Assembly: GCA_913058345.1 (NCBI GenBank)
Contig: CAJXQR010000003.1
Span: 290,993 to 354,992 of the forward strand
Origin: an uncultured Gammaproteobacteria bacterium
Lineage (GTDB): Bacteria > Pseudomonadota > Gammaproteobacteria > Pseudomonadales > Porticoccaceae
Length of the DNA: 64,000 nt
Direction: 5' to 3'
This document shows positions 9,850 through 19,013 of this stretch, piece by piece (within the stretch, counting starts at the first letter, position 1; each line of letters opens with the position of its first letter). The position numbers and the translations under genes were made by a program. Below the pieces are notes generated by a model. It saw only the letters and a program-made list of their open reading frames with translations. It was not told the origin of the DNA and ran no database searches.

Positions 9850-11031
9850 TTGTTATCCGGGAAACATAATTTAGCATTACCCTATTGGCGACTTTCTGGA
9901 TTCTATTTTTTCTACTTTGCCCTGCTGGGTGGTATGTATCCCTACTGGCCGCTGTATTTGCAACACCTGGGTTTTACCCCAGAGCGAATAGGCCTGTTAT
10001 TAGCCGTACCGATGATCACCAAATTGATCGCGCCCAACCTATGGGCCTGGCTAGGTGATGTAAGCGGCCGCCGTTTGGCGATTCTTCGCCTCGGCTCTTT
10101 CCTTGGTTTATTATGTTTTTTAGGTATTACCATCAATCAGAACTTTTACTGGTTGGCCTTAGTGATTGGTGGCTATAGCTTTTTCTGGAATGCCATATTG
10201 CCCCAGTTTGAAGTGATTACCCTGGGGTTTTTGCAGGACAAACCTGAGCGCTATAGTTTGGTGCGGGTGTGGGGATCGGTTGGATTTATTCTCGCCGTCC
10301 TCGGTGGCGGCTACTATTTTGAACATATTGATATTGCGTTTTTCCCGTGGGTGGGAATTAGTCTGTTGGCCTGTATTTTTATCAGTAGTTTATTAATTCC
10401 GCCATCCGGACAAGAAGCGAGAGAGCACAAGCGCGAAAGTCTTTGGTTGGTGGTGCGCCAGCCAACGGTGATTGCCTTTTTAATCGCTGGCACATTGCTA
10501 CAAATGGCCCACGGCGCCTACTACAGTTTTTTTAGTATTTATCTTGAAGAGCTGGGTTTTTCTCGTAGCGCAATTGGTTTTTTGTGGTCTATCGGTGTGG
10601 TTGCAGAAGTATTGATTTTTATGGTGATGCACACGCTATTAGTGAAGCTCGGCGTCCGTTTTGTCTTAATTGCCAGTTTATTACTGGCAGCGCTACGCTG
10701 GTATTTGATCGGTAATGGTAGTGAGTGGCTTTGGCTACTGATCTTTGCGCAATGTTTACATGCTTTTACGTTTGGCACTTTTCATGCCGCGTCTATAGAG
10801 TCTATTCGTCGTTTGTTTAAGGGCGGCACTCAAGCGGGTGGCCAAGCGCTATACGGAGCAATTAGTTTTGGCATCGGCGGTGCTGGTGGTTCTTATCTGG
10901 CCGGTCATTTCTGGGAACAGGGGGCGACACTCATTTTCAATGTCGCCGCTGGTTTGTGCATGGTGGGAGCTTTGGTGGCCTGGTATGGTTTTCATGATCC
11001 GCGTTTGCACCGCAGTAATAATAATGTGTAA
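9850..11031 (+). CDS. MFS transporter, HcaT/LacY-like (3-phenylpropionate permease family)
   Basis: A 393-residue protein with twelve predicted membrane helices. The N-terminus (LSGFYFFYFALLGGMYPYWPLYL) and the cytoplasmic loop LGDVSGRR fit the MFS_1-like group that includes HcaT and nucleoside:H+ symporters. The start is TTG 9850, directly after the aroC stop, so translation is probably by reinitiation; the first in-frame ATG would delete the first helix. The substrate is unknown. Co-transcription with prmB-aroC appears conserved in related marine bacteria from memory, but a metabolic link to chorismate is not evident. Confidence 0.8.
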   Translation: MLSGKHNLALPYWRLSGFYFFYFALLGGMYPYWPLYLQHLGFTPERIGLLLAVPMITKLIAPNLWAWLGDVSGRRLAILRLGSFLGLLCFLGITINQNFYWLALVIGGYSFFWNAILPQFEVITLGFLQDKPERYSLVRVWGSVGFILAVLGGGYYFEHIDIAFFPWVGISLLACIFISSLLIPPSGQEAREHKRESLWLVVRQPTVIAFLIAGTLLQMAHGAYYSFFSIYLEELGFSRSAIGFLWSIGVVAEVLIFMVMHTLLVKLGVRFVLIASLLLAALRWYLIGNGSEWLWLLIFAQCLHAFTFGTFHAASIESIRRLFKGGTQAGGQALYGAISFGIGGAGGSYLAGHFWEQGATLIFNVAAGLCMVGALVAWYGFHDPRLHRSNNNV

Positions 11032-11104
11032 AGAATAGCGCTATTGTTTTATTTCAGGTTATTGGCCAACGAGTATTTACATTGAAGTTATTGGAAAACT
11101 ATTG

Positions 11105-11593
11105 ATGAAAAGCTTAAGCCCTCTTTTTTTTCTTGTAGTTCTTACTTACAACGCACTACCCGCTTTAGCAGAAAACCAGGCCCTGTCCCTTGATAAACGC
11201 GAAGTGCTAGTTTTGACACCTATCCAGCGAAACCATGTGCTGGGTGAAATGCAGGCTTTGTTATCGGGGGTGCAACATATTCTTGGTGCTTTAGCTGAGG
11301 ATGACATGGAGGCTGTCGCCGCTAGTGCTCGCCCTTTGGGTCGCAGCATGGCCAGTAAAGCGGAAGATCATCTCAGTGCAGTATTACCCAGGCGTTTTTT
11401 GCAGCTGGGCATGGATGTGCACTATGACTTTGATAACTTAGCCAGGCTTGCAGAGTCGGGTGCTGATGGCAAAGCGGTGTTGGGCGAGTTAAGCCGTTTG
11501 ATGAGAAAGTGCCAAGCTTGTCATGCACACTACCAAATCTACCCTTTAAAAAGCAGCGCAATAGAAGAAAAACGCTTAGATCATAGGCATTGA
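11105..11593 (+). CDS. Periplasmic monohaem cytochrome c'-like protein
   Basis: 162 residues from ATG 11105 (a TTG codon precedes it in frame). The signal peptide ends at ALPALA (about residue 22). The mature part is helical, with a single C-terminal haem-binding CQACH (C136, C139, H140), the position used in cytochromes c' and c556. It would be exported and carry one covalently bound haem c. Cytochromes c' bind NO or CO, or relay electrons; the role here is not determined. It is followed by a 289-base gap and seems to be transcribed alone. Confidence 0.72.
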   Translation: MKSLSPLFFLVVLTYNALPALAENQALSLDKREVLVLTPIQRNHVLGEMQALLSGVQHILGALAEDDMEAVAASARPLGRSMASKAEDHLSAVLPRRFLQLGMDVHYDFDNLARLAESGADGKAVLGELSRLMRKCQACHAHYQIYPLKSSAIEEKRLDHRH

Positions 11594-11882
11594 GCACTGT
11601 TCGGCTTCTTTTACTGCAAGGCTTAGTGGCGGCGAAGGTGTAAAGTATTTCCATCAGTGTGCTTGAGCATTTTGCTGTGGATATTGAGGCAGCGTGTTTT
11701 TTTGTGGCGCTTTTGTTTGACAGTAAAATGATCTTGCTAAAAACTGGTGGTAGTGCAGTGCTAGAATAGTCTTCTCGCTGTAGCGCGAGTTGTTCAATAG
11801 TTGTTCAATAAGAGACAGCTCAAGGATGCCTTACTTCGAAAAGAGGCTATTCTGAATTCAACGATTTTAAGGGGATAAAATA
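11594..11882. other. Intergenic region with an 11-base tandem repeat
   Basis: No gene is seen. AGTTGTTCAAT is repeated back-to-back at 11788-11798 and 11799-11809, about 75 bases before the methyltransferase start. Such direct repeats can be regulator sites. AAGGGG (about 11870-11875) is the ribosome binding site for the ATG at 11883. Confidence 0.4.
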
Positions 11883-12740
11883 ATGACAGATCAACCCAAT
11901 GCAGGAATGGCTGAATTCTGGAACGGTAACGGTGGCAAAAACTGGGTCAGTCGAGAGGCCAGGCTTGAATCTAGTCTTAAGGTTTTTGGCCAGCAAGCAG
12001 TTAATGCTGGGGGCATTACTGCGGGCCATCGCATTGTTGATATTGGTTTTGGCTGTGGTGAGACGAGTATTGAATTAGCGCAACAAGTTGAGCCAGATGG
12101 GCAAGTAAATGGGGTTGATATCTCCGAGACGATGGTCGCGGCGGCAGAAAAAAAAGCCCTGGAGAAAGGTGTTACCAATGTTTCTTTTGAGTGTGCCGAT
12201 GCACAGACAAAGGCTTTCCCGAGCGACTCCTACGATCTGGTTTTTTCCCGTTTTGGCGTTATGTTTTTTGATGACCCTGTTAGTGCCTTCAAAAATATTT
12301 ATGCGTCTCTAAAACCGGGTGGACGTCTGGCTTTTGTTTGCTGGGCGCCACGGGATCAAAATGCCTGGGTGGGCTTGCCATTACAGGTTGTTGCTAAGCA
12401 CTTGAGTTTACCTGCACCGCCAGGCAATGATGAACCGGGCCCTTTCTCGCTAAGTGAAGAGTCCCGTGTCAATGATATTCTCAGTTCAGCAGGTTTTACC
12501 AATATTTCCGTCGAGTCATTTCAAACGCCTTTTGTACTGGGCGGCAATGTAGACGAGGCTTCAAGTTTTCTTATGCAACTAGCACCGTCCGGTAGTGCTA
12601 TTAATAACGCAGACGCTGATGAAAAAACCCGAGAGCGCATTGCCCTCGATATGGCTGAATTACTGAAATCCCATGTAAATAATGAAGGCGTGAGTATGAG
12701 TGCGGCAGCGCTGCTGGTGACAGCGTGTAAACAAGACTAA
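11883..12740 (+). CDS. Class I SAM-dependent methyltransferase
   Basis: A 285-residue cytoplasmic enzyme of the UbiE/Methyltransf_11-25 type. Motif I is VDIGFGCGE (52-60), the acidic ribose-binding loop is VNGVDIS and the later motif is DLVFSRFGVMFFDD, followed by LKPGGRLAFVCW. A strong ribosome binding site (AAGGGG) precedes ATG 11883. The substrate cannot be inferred. The next gene, a YghU-type glutathione transferase, starts 43 bases downstream on the same strand, so the two may be co-transcribed and act in detoxification. Confidence 0.82.
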   Translation: MTDQPNAGMAEFWNGNGGKNWVSREARLESSLKVFGQQAVNAGGITAGHRIVDIGFGCGETSIELAQQVEPDGQVNGVDISETMVAAAEKKALEKGVTNVSFECADAQTKAFPSDSYDLVFSRFGVMFFDDPVSAFKNIYASLKPGGRLAFVCWAPRDQNAWVGLPLQVVAKHLSLPAPPGNDEPGPFSLSEESRVNDILSSAGFTNISVESFQTPFVLGGNVDEASSFLMQLAPSGSAINNADADEKTRERIALDMAELLKSHVNNEGVSMSAAALLVTACKQD

Positions 12741-12783
12741 GCTGATTGACAGGATTTAATAACTAATCGGAAGGGTCAGGAAA

Positions 12784-13689
12784 ATGGATAAAGCTACAGG
12801 AAAAGATACTCAAAATAATCAACCGCCGGGTTATACCCCGCCGAAGGTCTGGACCTGGGATGCCGACAGCGGGGGTCGTTGGGCCAGTATCAATCGACCT
12901 GCCGCCGGTCCTACTCATGAAAAGCCACTGCCTATAGGCCAACACCCAATACAGCTCTACTCCCTGGCTACCCCGAACGGGGTGAAGGTCACGGTGATGT
13001 TAGAAGAACTGCTTGCGCTGGGTAAGACTGGGGCGGAATACGATGCCTATTTAATTGATATTAGTGAGGGTGATCAATTCGGTAGTGGCTTTGTCGAGGT
13101 CAATCCAAACTCTAAAATTCCGGCTATGCTGGATCAAAGTACCTCATCGCCAACACGAATTTTCGAATCTGGCGCTATATTGCTCTACCTGGCTGAGAAG
13201 TTTGATGCGTTATTGCCCGCTGATCCGGCTAAGCGTACGGAATGCTTGTCGTGGTTGTTCTGGCAAATGGGCAGTGCTCCCTACCTGGGTGGTGGTTTTG
13301 GTCATTTCTATGCCTATGCCCCGTTCAAAATTGAATACTGTATTGACCGCTATGCTATGGAAGTTAAGCGGCAGTTAGATGTCCTCGACCGCCATCTGTC
13401 TGACAAGCAGTTTATGTGTGGTGATGAATACACGATCGCCGATATTGCTATTTGGCCCTGGTATGGTCTGCTGATGGTCGATGGCATTTATAACGCCTCT
13501 GAATTTCTCAGTACAGAGACCTATACTCATCTTCAGCGGTGGGCAGAAAAAGTGGCGGCACGCAAAACTGTGCAGCGCGGGAGAATGGTCAATTGTACTT
13601 GGGGGCCTTTAGAAGATCAGCTTCATGAGCGGCACGATGCTAGTGATTTTGACCATAAAACGCAGGACAAGATTGAATCGAAAGCGTAA
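12784..13689 (+). CDS. yghU: Glutathione S-transferase / disulfide-bond oxidoreductase, YghU family
   Basis: A 301-residue protein that tracks E. coli YghU along its length: the extended N-terminus PPKVWTWDADSGGRWASINRP, the thioredoxin-fold motif YSLATPNGVKVTVMLEE (about 59-75), VNPNSKIPA, FESGAILLYLAEKF, and the helical domain LGGGFGHFYAYAPFKIEY. YghU uses glutathione to reduce organic peroxides and disulfides. Only the last few residues diverge. It lies downstream of a methyltransferase gene in a probable two-gene unit. Confidence 0.9.
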   Translation: MDKATGKDTQNNQPPGYTPPKVWTWDADSGGRWASINRPAAGPTHEKPLPIGQHPIQLYSLATPNGVKVTVMLEELLALGKTGAEYDAYLIDISEGDQFGSGFVEVNPNSKIPAMLDQSTSSPTRIFESGAILLYLAEKFDALLPADPAKRTECLSWLFWQMGSAPYLGGGFGHFYAYAPFKIEYCIDRYAMEVKRQLDVLDRHLSDKQFMCGDEYTIADIAIWPWYGLLMVDGIYNASEFLSTETYTHLQRWAEKVAARKTVQRGRMVNCTWGPLEDQLHERHDASDFDHKTQDKIESKA

Positions 13690-14009
13690 TAAACTTATCA
13701 CAGATATAAATCAGGAGCTAAATGTGGCCTATAGCGGGATGGAGGCCATACGCTATTCACCACTGAAAACAGCATAATAGCGGTGCTCCTCGAAAGACCT
13801 AGCAATTACTGTATTTATAGCGAGCTAATAGCTTTAACTTCATCAGGGTAGCCATTTTAATCAAGATGAAGAGTGCAGGTAGTCAGGTAAGCTCAACGTT
13901 TCATGGGGCGGATTCTCACGCGCTAATACAAGGCTCTCTACGAAGAAGCGAACAGGTTTTGGCCGTCGTTACGTCCCCATGATTTGTTCGGAGGCTTTTC
14001 TGATAACGT
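13690..14009. other. 320-base gap with a mini-ORF and hairpin
   Basis: The end of the yghU unit faces the 3' end of the emrB-like gene. A TGGCCT/AGGCCA inverted repeat (13725-13730 and 13743-13748) may act in termination, although no T run follows. A 14-codon reading frame (13722-13766) with a good ribosome binding site overlaps it and is listed separately. Nothing else is recognisable. Confidence 0.4.
13722..13766 (+). other. Possible 14-residue peptide ORF
   Basis: ATG 13722 follows AGGAG (13713-13717) with four bases between them, an almost ideal ribosome binding site. It encodes MWPIAGWRPYAIHH and stops at TGA 13764-13766. It lies 32 bases after the yghU stop. No matching peptide family is recognised, and chance occurrence is quite possible. 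Confidence 0.15.
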
Positions 14010-15584
14010 TTATCCGGGTTTTTTCATCATGGCGATAAAACCAAGACTGATAATAAAGGCCGCACCCATAAAATAGAAGCAGTCGTTGTAGGCCATGATA
14101 AAACTCTCGCGCCGGGCAACGGCATCGACGGCCCGTAGTGCTTGTTCCTGTGCCATTACCGGGTCGGCTCCGAGTTCGCCAAAATAAGTGGTAAAGCCCT
14201 GCAGGCGCTCCATAGTGAAGGGGTTGTAGGCACTCACCCTTTCGACAATATGGCTGGAATGAAACTGTTGGCGCAGTGATAAAAAAGTCGCCAGCGTCGC
14301 GATACCAACGGCGCCGCCCAAATTACGCAGTACGTTAAATAACCCCGAGGCTGAACCAACCTGTTCTTTTTCAATGCCAGCCGTAGCAATGACGTTGAGC
14401 GGTACCATAATAAAGGGCATACCCAGGCCGCGCACAATATTGGGCCAGACCAGATGATCATGGCCGTAGTCGGCTGTCATGTGAATGTTTAACAGGCAAC
14501 TGACACCAAAAATAAAGGCACCAAAGGCTAACAGTATGCGGATGTCGATATGCGGCATGAGTCGCAGCACGATGGGGACGACGATAAGTTGAGGTAAGCC
14601 AACCCACATCATTACCAGACCTATTTGCATGGCGTTGAAACCGTGCACCTGGGCGAGAAACATGGGCAGGATAAAGACCGAGCCGTAGAGGCCAAGACCA
14701 AGAATAATCCCTACTAGATTAGAGAGCAGAAAGTTACGCCGTTTCAGCAGGCGGAGATTAATAAAGGGGTTTTTACGCTTCAGTTCAATGGTGACAAAGG
14801 TGAGCAGGCAGGTGACGGCGAGCAAGGTGCCGTTAAAAATAAAATCAGACTCCAGCCAATCTTTACGATTTCCTTCTTCGAGAACAATAATCATCGCACC
14901 CAGACCCACGGCCATTGTAAGGATGCCAAACCAGTCGCCATCTTTCAGTAGTTCGAACTGGGGTTTGGTTTTTTTCAGACCTTGAAAGAGAATTAAAAAC
15001 ATCACCCCGGTGGGGACAATTTGCAGATAAAAAACCGACTGCCAGCCAAAGGATTCGGTTAGGTAACCGCCGAGGGTAGGGCCAATAGACGGCGCTTGTG
15101 TGGCTGTCAGGGCAAACATGCCCATGCCAATAGCCTGCTTACTGGGGGGTAGCAAAGTTAGAATCAAGGTAAATGACAGGGGGATGAGTGTGCCACCGGC
15201 AAGGCCTGCCAGTGTTCTGAAAACCAGCATTGATTCGAGATTCCATGCCGAGGCGCAGAGCAGAGTGGTCAGGGCAAAAACCACCGTGTTGAAAAGCATG
15301 TAGGGGCGCAGACCAAAAACCATGGTTAGCCAGCCGGTAACGGGTATCACTACCACCTCGGCAGTGAGGTAGGCGGTGGAGATAAACGAGCCTTCTTCGA
15401 GTGTTGCGGAAAGCGCACCCTGAATGTCTTTCAGTGAGGCATTGGTGATATGGATGTTGAGAACGGCAATAAAGGCACCGAGTACACCGCCAAACACCGT
15501 GAGCCAGGTGCCGATAGTGACGGCATCTTCTGGTTCGCTAGCCTGGGGGGTGTCGTCAATAGTAGAACTGGTCGAGTTACTCAT
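14010..15584 (-). CDS. emrB: DHA2-family MFS drug efflux permease, EmrB-like
   Basis: A 524-residue protein with about fourteen predicted helices. It is preceded by a charged N-terminus and begins the hydrophobic part at TWLTVFGGVLGAFIAVLNIHI, the classic DHA2 first helix. Motifs TAYLTAEVVVIPVTGWL and FRTLAGLAGGTLIPLSFTL are typical of EmrB. EmrB exports hydrophobic compounds using the proton gradient with an EmrA adaptor. The adaptor gene lies 68 bases upstream on the same strand, and a TetR regulator diverges from the pair. No outer-membrane factor gene is adjacent. Confidence 0.88.
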   Translation of the reverse strand: MSNSTSSTIDDTPQASEPEDAVTIGTWLTVFGGVLGAFIAVLNIHITNASLKDIQGALSATLEEGSFISTAYLTAEVVVIPVTGWLTMVFGLRPYMLFNTVVFALTTLLCASAWNLESMLVFRTLAGLAGGTLIPLSFTLILTLLPPSKQAIGMGMFALTATQAPSIGPTLGGYLTESFGWQSVFYLQIVPTGVMFLILFQGLKKTKPQFELLKDGDWFGILTMAVGLGAMIIVLEEGNRKDWLESDFIFNGTLLAVTCLLTFVTIELKRKNPFINLRLLKRRNFLLSNLVGIILGLGLYGSVFILPMFLAQVHGFNAMQIGLVMMWVGLPQLIVVPIVLRLMPHIDIRILLAFGAFIFGVSCLLNIHMTADYGHDHLVWPNIVRGLGMPFIMVPLNVIATAGIEKEQVGSASGLFNVLRNLGGAVGIATLATFLSLRQQFHSSHIVERVSAYNPFTMERLQGFTTYFGELGADPVMAQEQALRAVDAVARRESFIMAYNDCFYFMGAAFIISLGFIAMMKKPG

Positions 15585-15652
15585 GATGATCGTCCGTATT
15601 CGCCCCGTTTGGCTGCAGACACACTATCGATAGGGGCTTGAGGGGGCGGGTT

Positions 15653-16747
15653 CTACTCTGAAAGTGCCACGCTGGAAGTGCTTTTTATCGTAGGTTTTTT
15701 ACCAATCACTACTTCTGTGTTGGCGCTGGCGCGCGTATCAATTTTAGCGAGCACCGACATGCCAGGACGCAGACGTTTGACAACAGGGTTATCTTGGTCG
15801 AGAAGGATTTTAACCGGCACACGTTGGACAATTTTGGTGAAATTTCCGGTGGCGTTATCCGGTGGAAGTAAGCTGAATTGAGCACCACTGGCCGGTGACA
15901 AACTTTCGACGACACCTTCGATAAGTTCATCGGGGAAGGCATCAATTTCAACGATAGCTCTTTGACCCGGTACCATGCCGTTGAGTTGGGTCTCTTTAAA
16001 GTTGGCGTTAACCCAGACGTGATCGAGAGACACAATGGCCATTTTACGCGAGCCCACGTGAATATATTCGCCGTTTTCAACATGTTTCGCGCCGACGACT
16101 CCATCGCGAGGGGCGCGAATATCAGACAGGTACAGGGCAATCTTGGCCAGGTTGAGCTCGGCTTTGGCGTGAGCCTGTTCGGCGCTAATTTCGGCCTTTT
16201 CAGCGGTGAGCACATCGAGTTGAGCAATAGCTGCGTTGACATTGGCCTGGGTACGCGCTAGCTCGGCTTCTGCACTGCTGACATCGGTGAGGTCATGATC
16301 ATAGCGTTGTTTTTCGGCATAACCCTTGTCTTTCAGAGTTTTCGAACGCTGTAGATCAAGATAGGCTCGTTCTACCTCCGCCTCAGCGGCTTTGACTTCT
16401 GCACGGCTGGCGGCAATGATGGCTTTTTGCAGGGTGGTTTGAGTGTCTACGCGGGCCAGACTGGCTTCAGCTTCGACCACTTCGGCCTCTGCACGCGCCA
16501 CCTGGGCATCAAAAGTAGGTTTGTACATGGAGATAAGAATATCCCCCGCCTTTACGTTTTCATTTTCACTGACGTTGACACTGCCGACGATACCGGCAAC
16601 TTTTGCGCTGATGACAGTGATATCGCTCTTCGTGTAGGCATTGTCGGTTGATTCCCAATAGCGCCCTTCAAACCACCATTCTTTGGCCCAAAGGCCCCCA
16701 AAAATGATGCCGGCGATTAGAATCCCAAAAAATATAATTTTACGCAT
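15653..16747 (-). CDS. emrA: HlyD-family membrane fusion protein, EmrA-like
   Basis: 364 residues from the ATG at complement 16745-16747 (MRKIIFFGILIAG...). An upstream in-frame ATG at 16792 would add 15 non-hydrophobic residues. One N-terminal helix is followed by the biotinyl-lipoyl half-motif (DNAYTKSDITVISAKVAG), a long coiled-coil hairpin (about 95-200) and a beta-barrel. It bridges the EmrB-like pump to an outer-membrane channel such as TolC. It shares a direction with emrB 68 bases downstream, and the intergenic region separating it from tetR carries the likely operator. Confidence 0.87.
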   Translation of the reverse strand: MRKIIFFGILIAGIIFGGLWAKEWWFEGRYWESTDNAYTKSDITVISAKVAGIVGSVNVSENENVKAGDILISMYKPTFDAQVARAEAEVVEAEASLARVDTQTTLQKAIIAASRAEVKAAEAEVERAYLDLQRSKTLKDKGYAEKQRYDHDLTDVSSAEAELARTQANVNAAIAQLDVLTAEKAEISAEQAHAKAELNLAKIALYLSDIRAPRDGVVGAKHVENGEYIHVGSRKMAIVSLDHVWVNANFKETQLNGMVPGQRAIVEIDAFPDELIEGVVESLSPASGAQFSLLPPDNATGNFTKIVQRVPVKILLDQDNPVVKRLRPGMSVLAKIDTRASANTEVVIGKKPTIKSTSSVALSE

Positions 16748-17063
16748 GGTGTTTACCGTTTGATCGACTTGGGCAAATACTGTTCTGCCCATCTTTGTTT
16801 GTTAATACGTTCTTTAGGCCGGGTGGTTAGGGGGCAGTATCGCGGTATGTTCTTTAAAAACTGAAAATATAACGCTTGATGTTATCTGGTACTTGGCCGT
16901 ACCCTAGCACTGGCCTTGATTTGATGCAAGCTGTTGACAGAAATTTATAAGACCGAAGTGAGTACGCTAGATTGTGTTGCGATAGAATGTTTATTTGAAA
17001 TCCCAGTTCAGTCCAAGCTGTACCGGGACGAGTTATTAGTGATAATTGGGAAGTTTTTAAGTC
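16748..17063. promoter_or_regulatory. Divergent emrA/tetR control region
   Basis: A 316-base region between the divergent emrA-like and tetR genes. It contains GGTAC-TTGGCC-GTACC (16889-16904), an inverted repeat of the size TetR proteins bind, about 140 bases from emrA. A TTGACA (16934-16939) could be a -35 box but has no -10 partner at normal spacing. TATATT on the minus strand (complement 16866-16871) may be the emrA -10 box. Assignment of the operator is inference. Confidence 0.35.
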
Positions 17064-17675
17064 ATGCCTAAAACGGGAAGAACGCCTGAAGAGGTGCGTC
17101 GCAATACAATTTTACAGGCGGGTGTGCAGGTCTTTCTTGAATACGGCTATGTCAACGCCAGTGTCGATGAAATTGTGCGCAGAGCCGGTGGTTCAAAACG
17201 TACGGTTTACAAATATTTTGGCAACAAAGAAGAGCTGTTCGCTGCCATTATAGAAAGCCTTGCCGCACAAATGCTGTCGCCACTGGGCGCTGCAATTGAT
17301 GACAATAGCTCTTTGCAAACCACTCTTGAGAAACTCGGTAAAGCCTATTTGGATGTGCTTTTACGTGAGGATAGTCTGGCAATTTTTCGTACGGTCGTTT
17401 CTGAGGGGCAATGCTTTCCTGAGCTGGCCAAGACTTTTTTCCGCAACGGTCCCAATGCAGCGGTTGTGCGATTATCGAACTATCTTGATCAACAGGTCGA
17501 TAATGGTAGTCTTCAGCTTAGCGATACCCACGCAGCTGCACGGCAATATTTCGGCATGATTCGCTCCGATCTTCATATGCGTGCAGCGCTGGGGCTGGAG
17601 CCTCCTACAGACGATGAAATAAACCGTGAAGTCGATACGGCGGTGGCCATGTTTGTGCGCGAATACAGTGTTTAG
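17064..17675 (+). CDS. TetR/AcrR-family transcriptional regulator
   Basis: A 203-residue regulator. The N-terminal helix-turn-helix is SVDEIVRRAGGSKRTVYKYFGNKEELF (about 33-59), in full the standard TetR DNA-binding unit. The C-terminal part resembles the AefR/TetR_C_7 type (FRTVVSEGQCFPELAKTFF), common for regulators of drug pumps. It diverges from the emrA-emrB pair and most likely represses it, being released by an efflux substrate. The ligand is unknown. Confidence 0.88.
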   Translation: MPKTGRTPEEVRRNTILQAGVQVFLEYGYVNASVDEIVRRAGGSKRTVYKYFGNKEELFAAIIESLAAQMLSPLGAAIDDNSSLQTTLEKLGKAYLDVLLREDSLAIFRTVVSEGQCFPELAKTFFRNGPNAAVVRLSNYLDQQVDNGSLQLSDTHAAARQYFGMIRSDLHMRAALGLEPPTDDEINREVDTAVAMFVREYSV

Positions 17676-17732
17676 TTTATAAGGTTTACTTATATCTCTA
17701 TTTGCACCATGAGTTGGTCAAGGCTGTGGTCT

Positions 17733-18485
17733 TTACTCTTTGAGTTCAAGCTCGACGATAACGGGTAGATGATCACTGGCGACGCGAGCAACTTGATGAC
17801 GACAGGGAATGGCAGAAATGGCCCGCAAATTCCCCCGGTAATAAATTCTGTCGAGGCCGCCGCGCGGTGCAAAAGAAGGATAGGTTTTAATGGGTCGGGT
17901 GCGCAACCGTGTTTCTTTGTCGGTTGCACAACGCAGCGACATACCTTCAATGAAAAGTGCCCTTAAGCGTGACAGCCAGTCATTAAAGTCGCCACCGACA
18001 ATGCAAGGTGCATCCGGGGCAATATCGGTAAATTCTTTACAGCGCATCAACATGCCTGCCTGGCGTTGTCGCTCCAGGGGTGAAAGGCCCAAATGGAGAT
18101 TGAAAACGTCAAGGTGAGTTGAACGTCCGCTATTACCGGGTACTTCTATAGCGGTGTGCTGACAGCCGCGGCGTTTGTGATCGCCGATGGTTAAATCGAT
18201 ATTGCGCTCCCGCGTAATGGGGTAGCGGCTTAAAGTGGCATTGCCATAGCGACCTTTGCGCAGACTGACATTGTGCCCGGCGGCGTAGTGGGCGAAACCT
18301 AATTCTCCGGCAATCTCCCGCGCCATATCCTGCTCTCTGGAACGTGGTGCGCCTTCGTCAACTTCCTGCAATAACACAATATCGGCGTCGTGATCAGCGA
18401 GTATTTTAACAATACGCTCAGGCTGGTAGCGACGATCTAGACCGATCGCGCGGTGGATATTGTAGGTGATAATACGCAGTTTCAC
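17733..18485 (-). CDS. Endonuclease/exonuclease/phosphatase-fold hydrolase, YbhP-like
   Basis: A 250-residue protein of the EEP (DNase I-like) superfamily. The catalytic set is visible: N9 in TYNIHRA, E41 in LLQEVDEG, GGDFNDW (about 165-171) and the terminal SDHLPV (about 239-244). There is no signal peptide, so it is cytoplasmic. YbhP-like relatives cleave phosphodiesters or phosphoesters, sometimes of lipids; the substrate here is not identifiable. It converges on the tetR gene with no strong terminator between them. Confidence 0.8.
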   Translation of the reverse strand: MKLRIITYNIHRAIGLDRRYQPERIVKILADHDADIVLLQEVDEGAPRSREQDMAREIAGELGFAHYAAGHNVSLRKGRYGNATLSRYPITRERNIDLTIGDHKRRGCQHTAIEVPGNSGRSTHLDVFNLHLGLSPLERQRQAGMLMRCKEFTDIAPDAPCIVGGDFNDWLSRLRALFIEGMSLRCATDKETRLRTRPIKTYPSFAPRGGLDRIYYRGNLRAISAIPCRHQVARVASDHLPVIVELELKE

Positions 18486-19013
18486 TGAGCTAAATCCATG
18501 AGTAGTTGTCTCGTTGATAGGGAGGGGCTTATCACTTGCCCGAGTGTCATCCTATAAATAACAGGCTGGAAGATGAGAGAACGGTGTCTAGAAATTGACA
18601 ACGAGGTATTGGGGGGAGGGTGGCTGAGCAATGACATTCTATCTGGATGAATAGACTGCATCAATACTCAACTCAGGCCCTGTGATATTTTTGGACTCGT
18701 CTAGGTTAGAAGGAGCGCACCACGAGCCATATCGGTGGCTTCCATCCAGTTCGCCGAAAGAGGAGATGGCCTAGAAGTAGGGATTGATTTTACGAGTTGC
18801 CGTATTTTTGAGGCACGTATTCAATCACGGAGTGCGGGTCAAACAGGGGTGTACAGCATTAATACGCCGCTTGTTTTCTTAACGGGCTTAATTTAAACGT
18901 TGGCTCATTGGTGAGTCATGAAGAATGATTTCTACGCCAGTCTCCCCAACTGATCCTTTGTGTTGGCGTCGTTCAAGCTGGCCGTTAAGCTTCTTATTGC
19001 GTTTAGTTTGCTG
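18486..19013. other. 528-base gap without a recognisable gene
   Basis: Both flanking genes are on the minus strand. Short minus-strand peptides that look like protein C-termini occur (for example LFDPHSVIEYVPQKYGNS ending near 18791, and a second one ending near 18707), each cut off by upstream stops. They suggest decayed coding sequence but cannot be assigned. No tRNA, repeat or strong promoter is seen. Confidence 0.35.

Noticed and set aside
16934..16939. TTGACA as a tetR promoter -35 box
   Set aside because: No -10 hexamer lies 16-18 bases downstream, so a promoter call is not supported.
18700..18870. Short C-terminus-like peptides on the minus strand between the EEP and crotonase genes
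   Set aside because: Each is under 25 residues between stops and matches no family I recognise. Noted only in the gap description.
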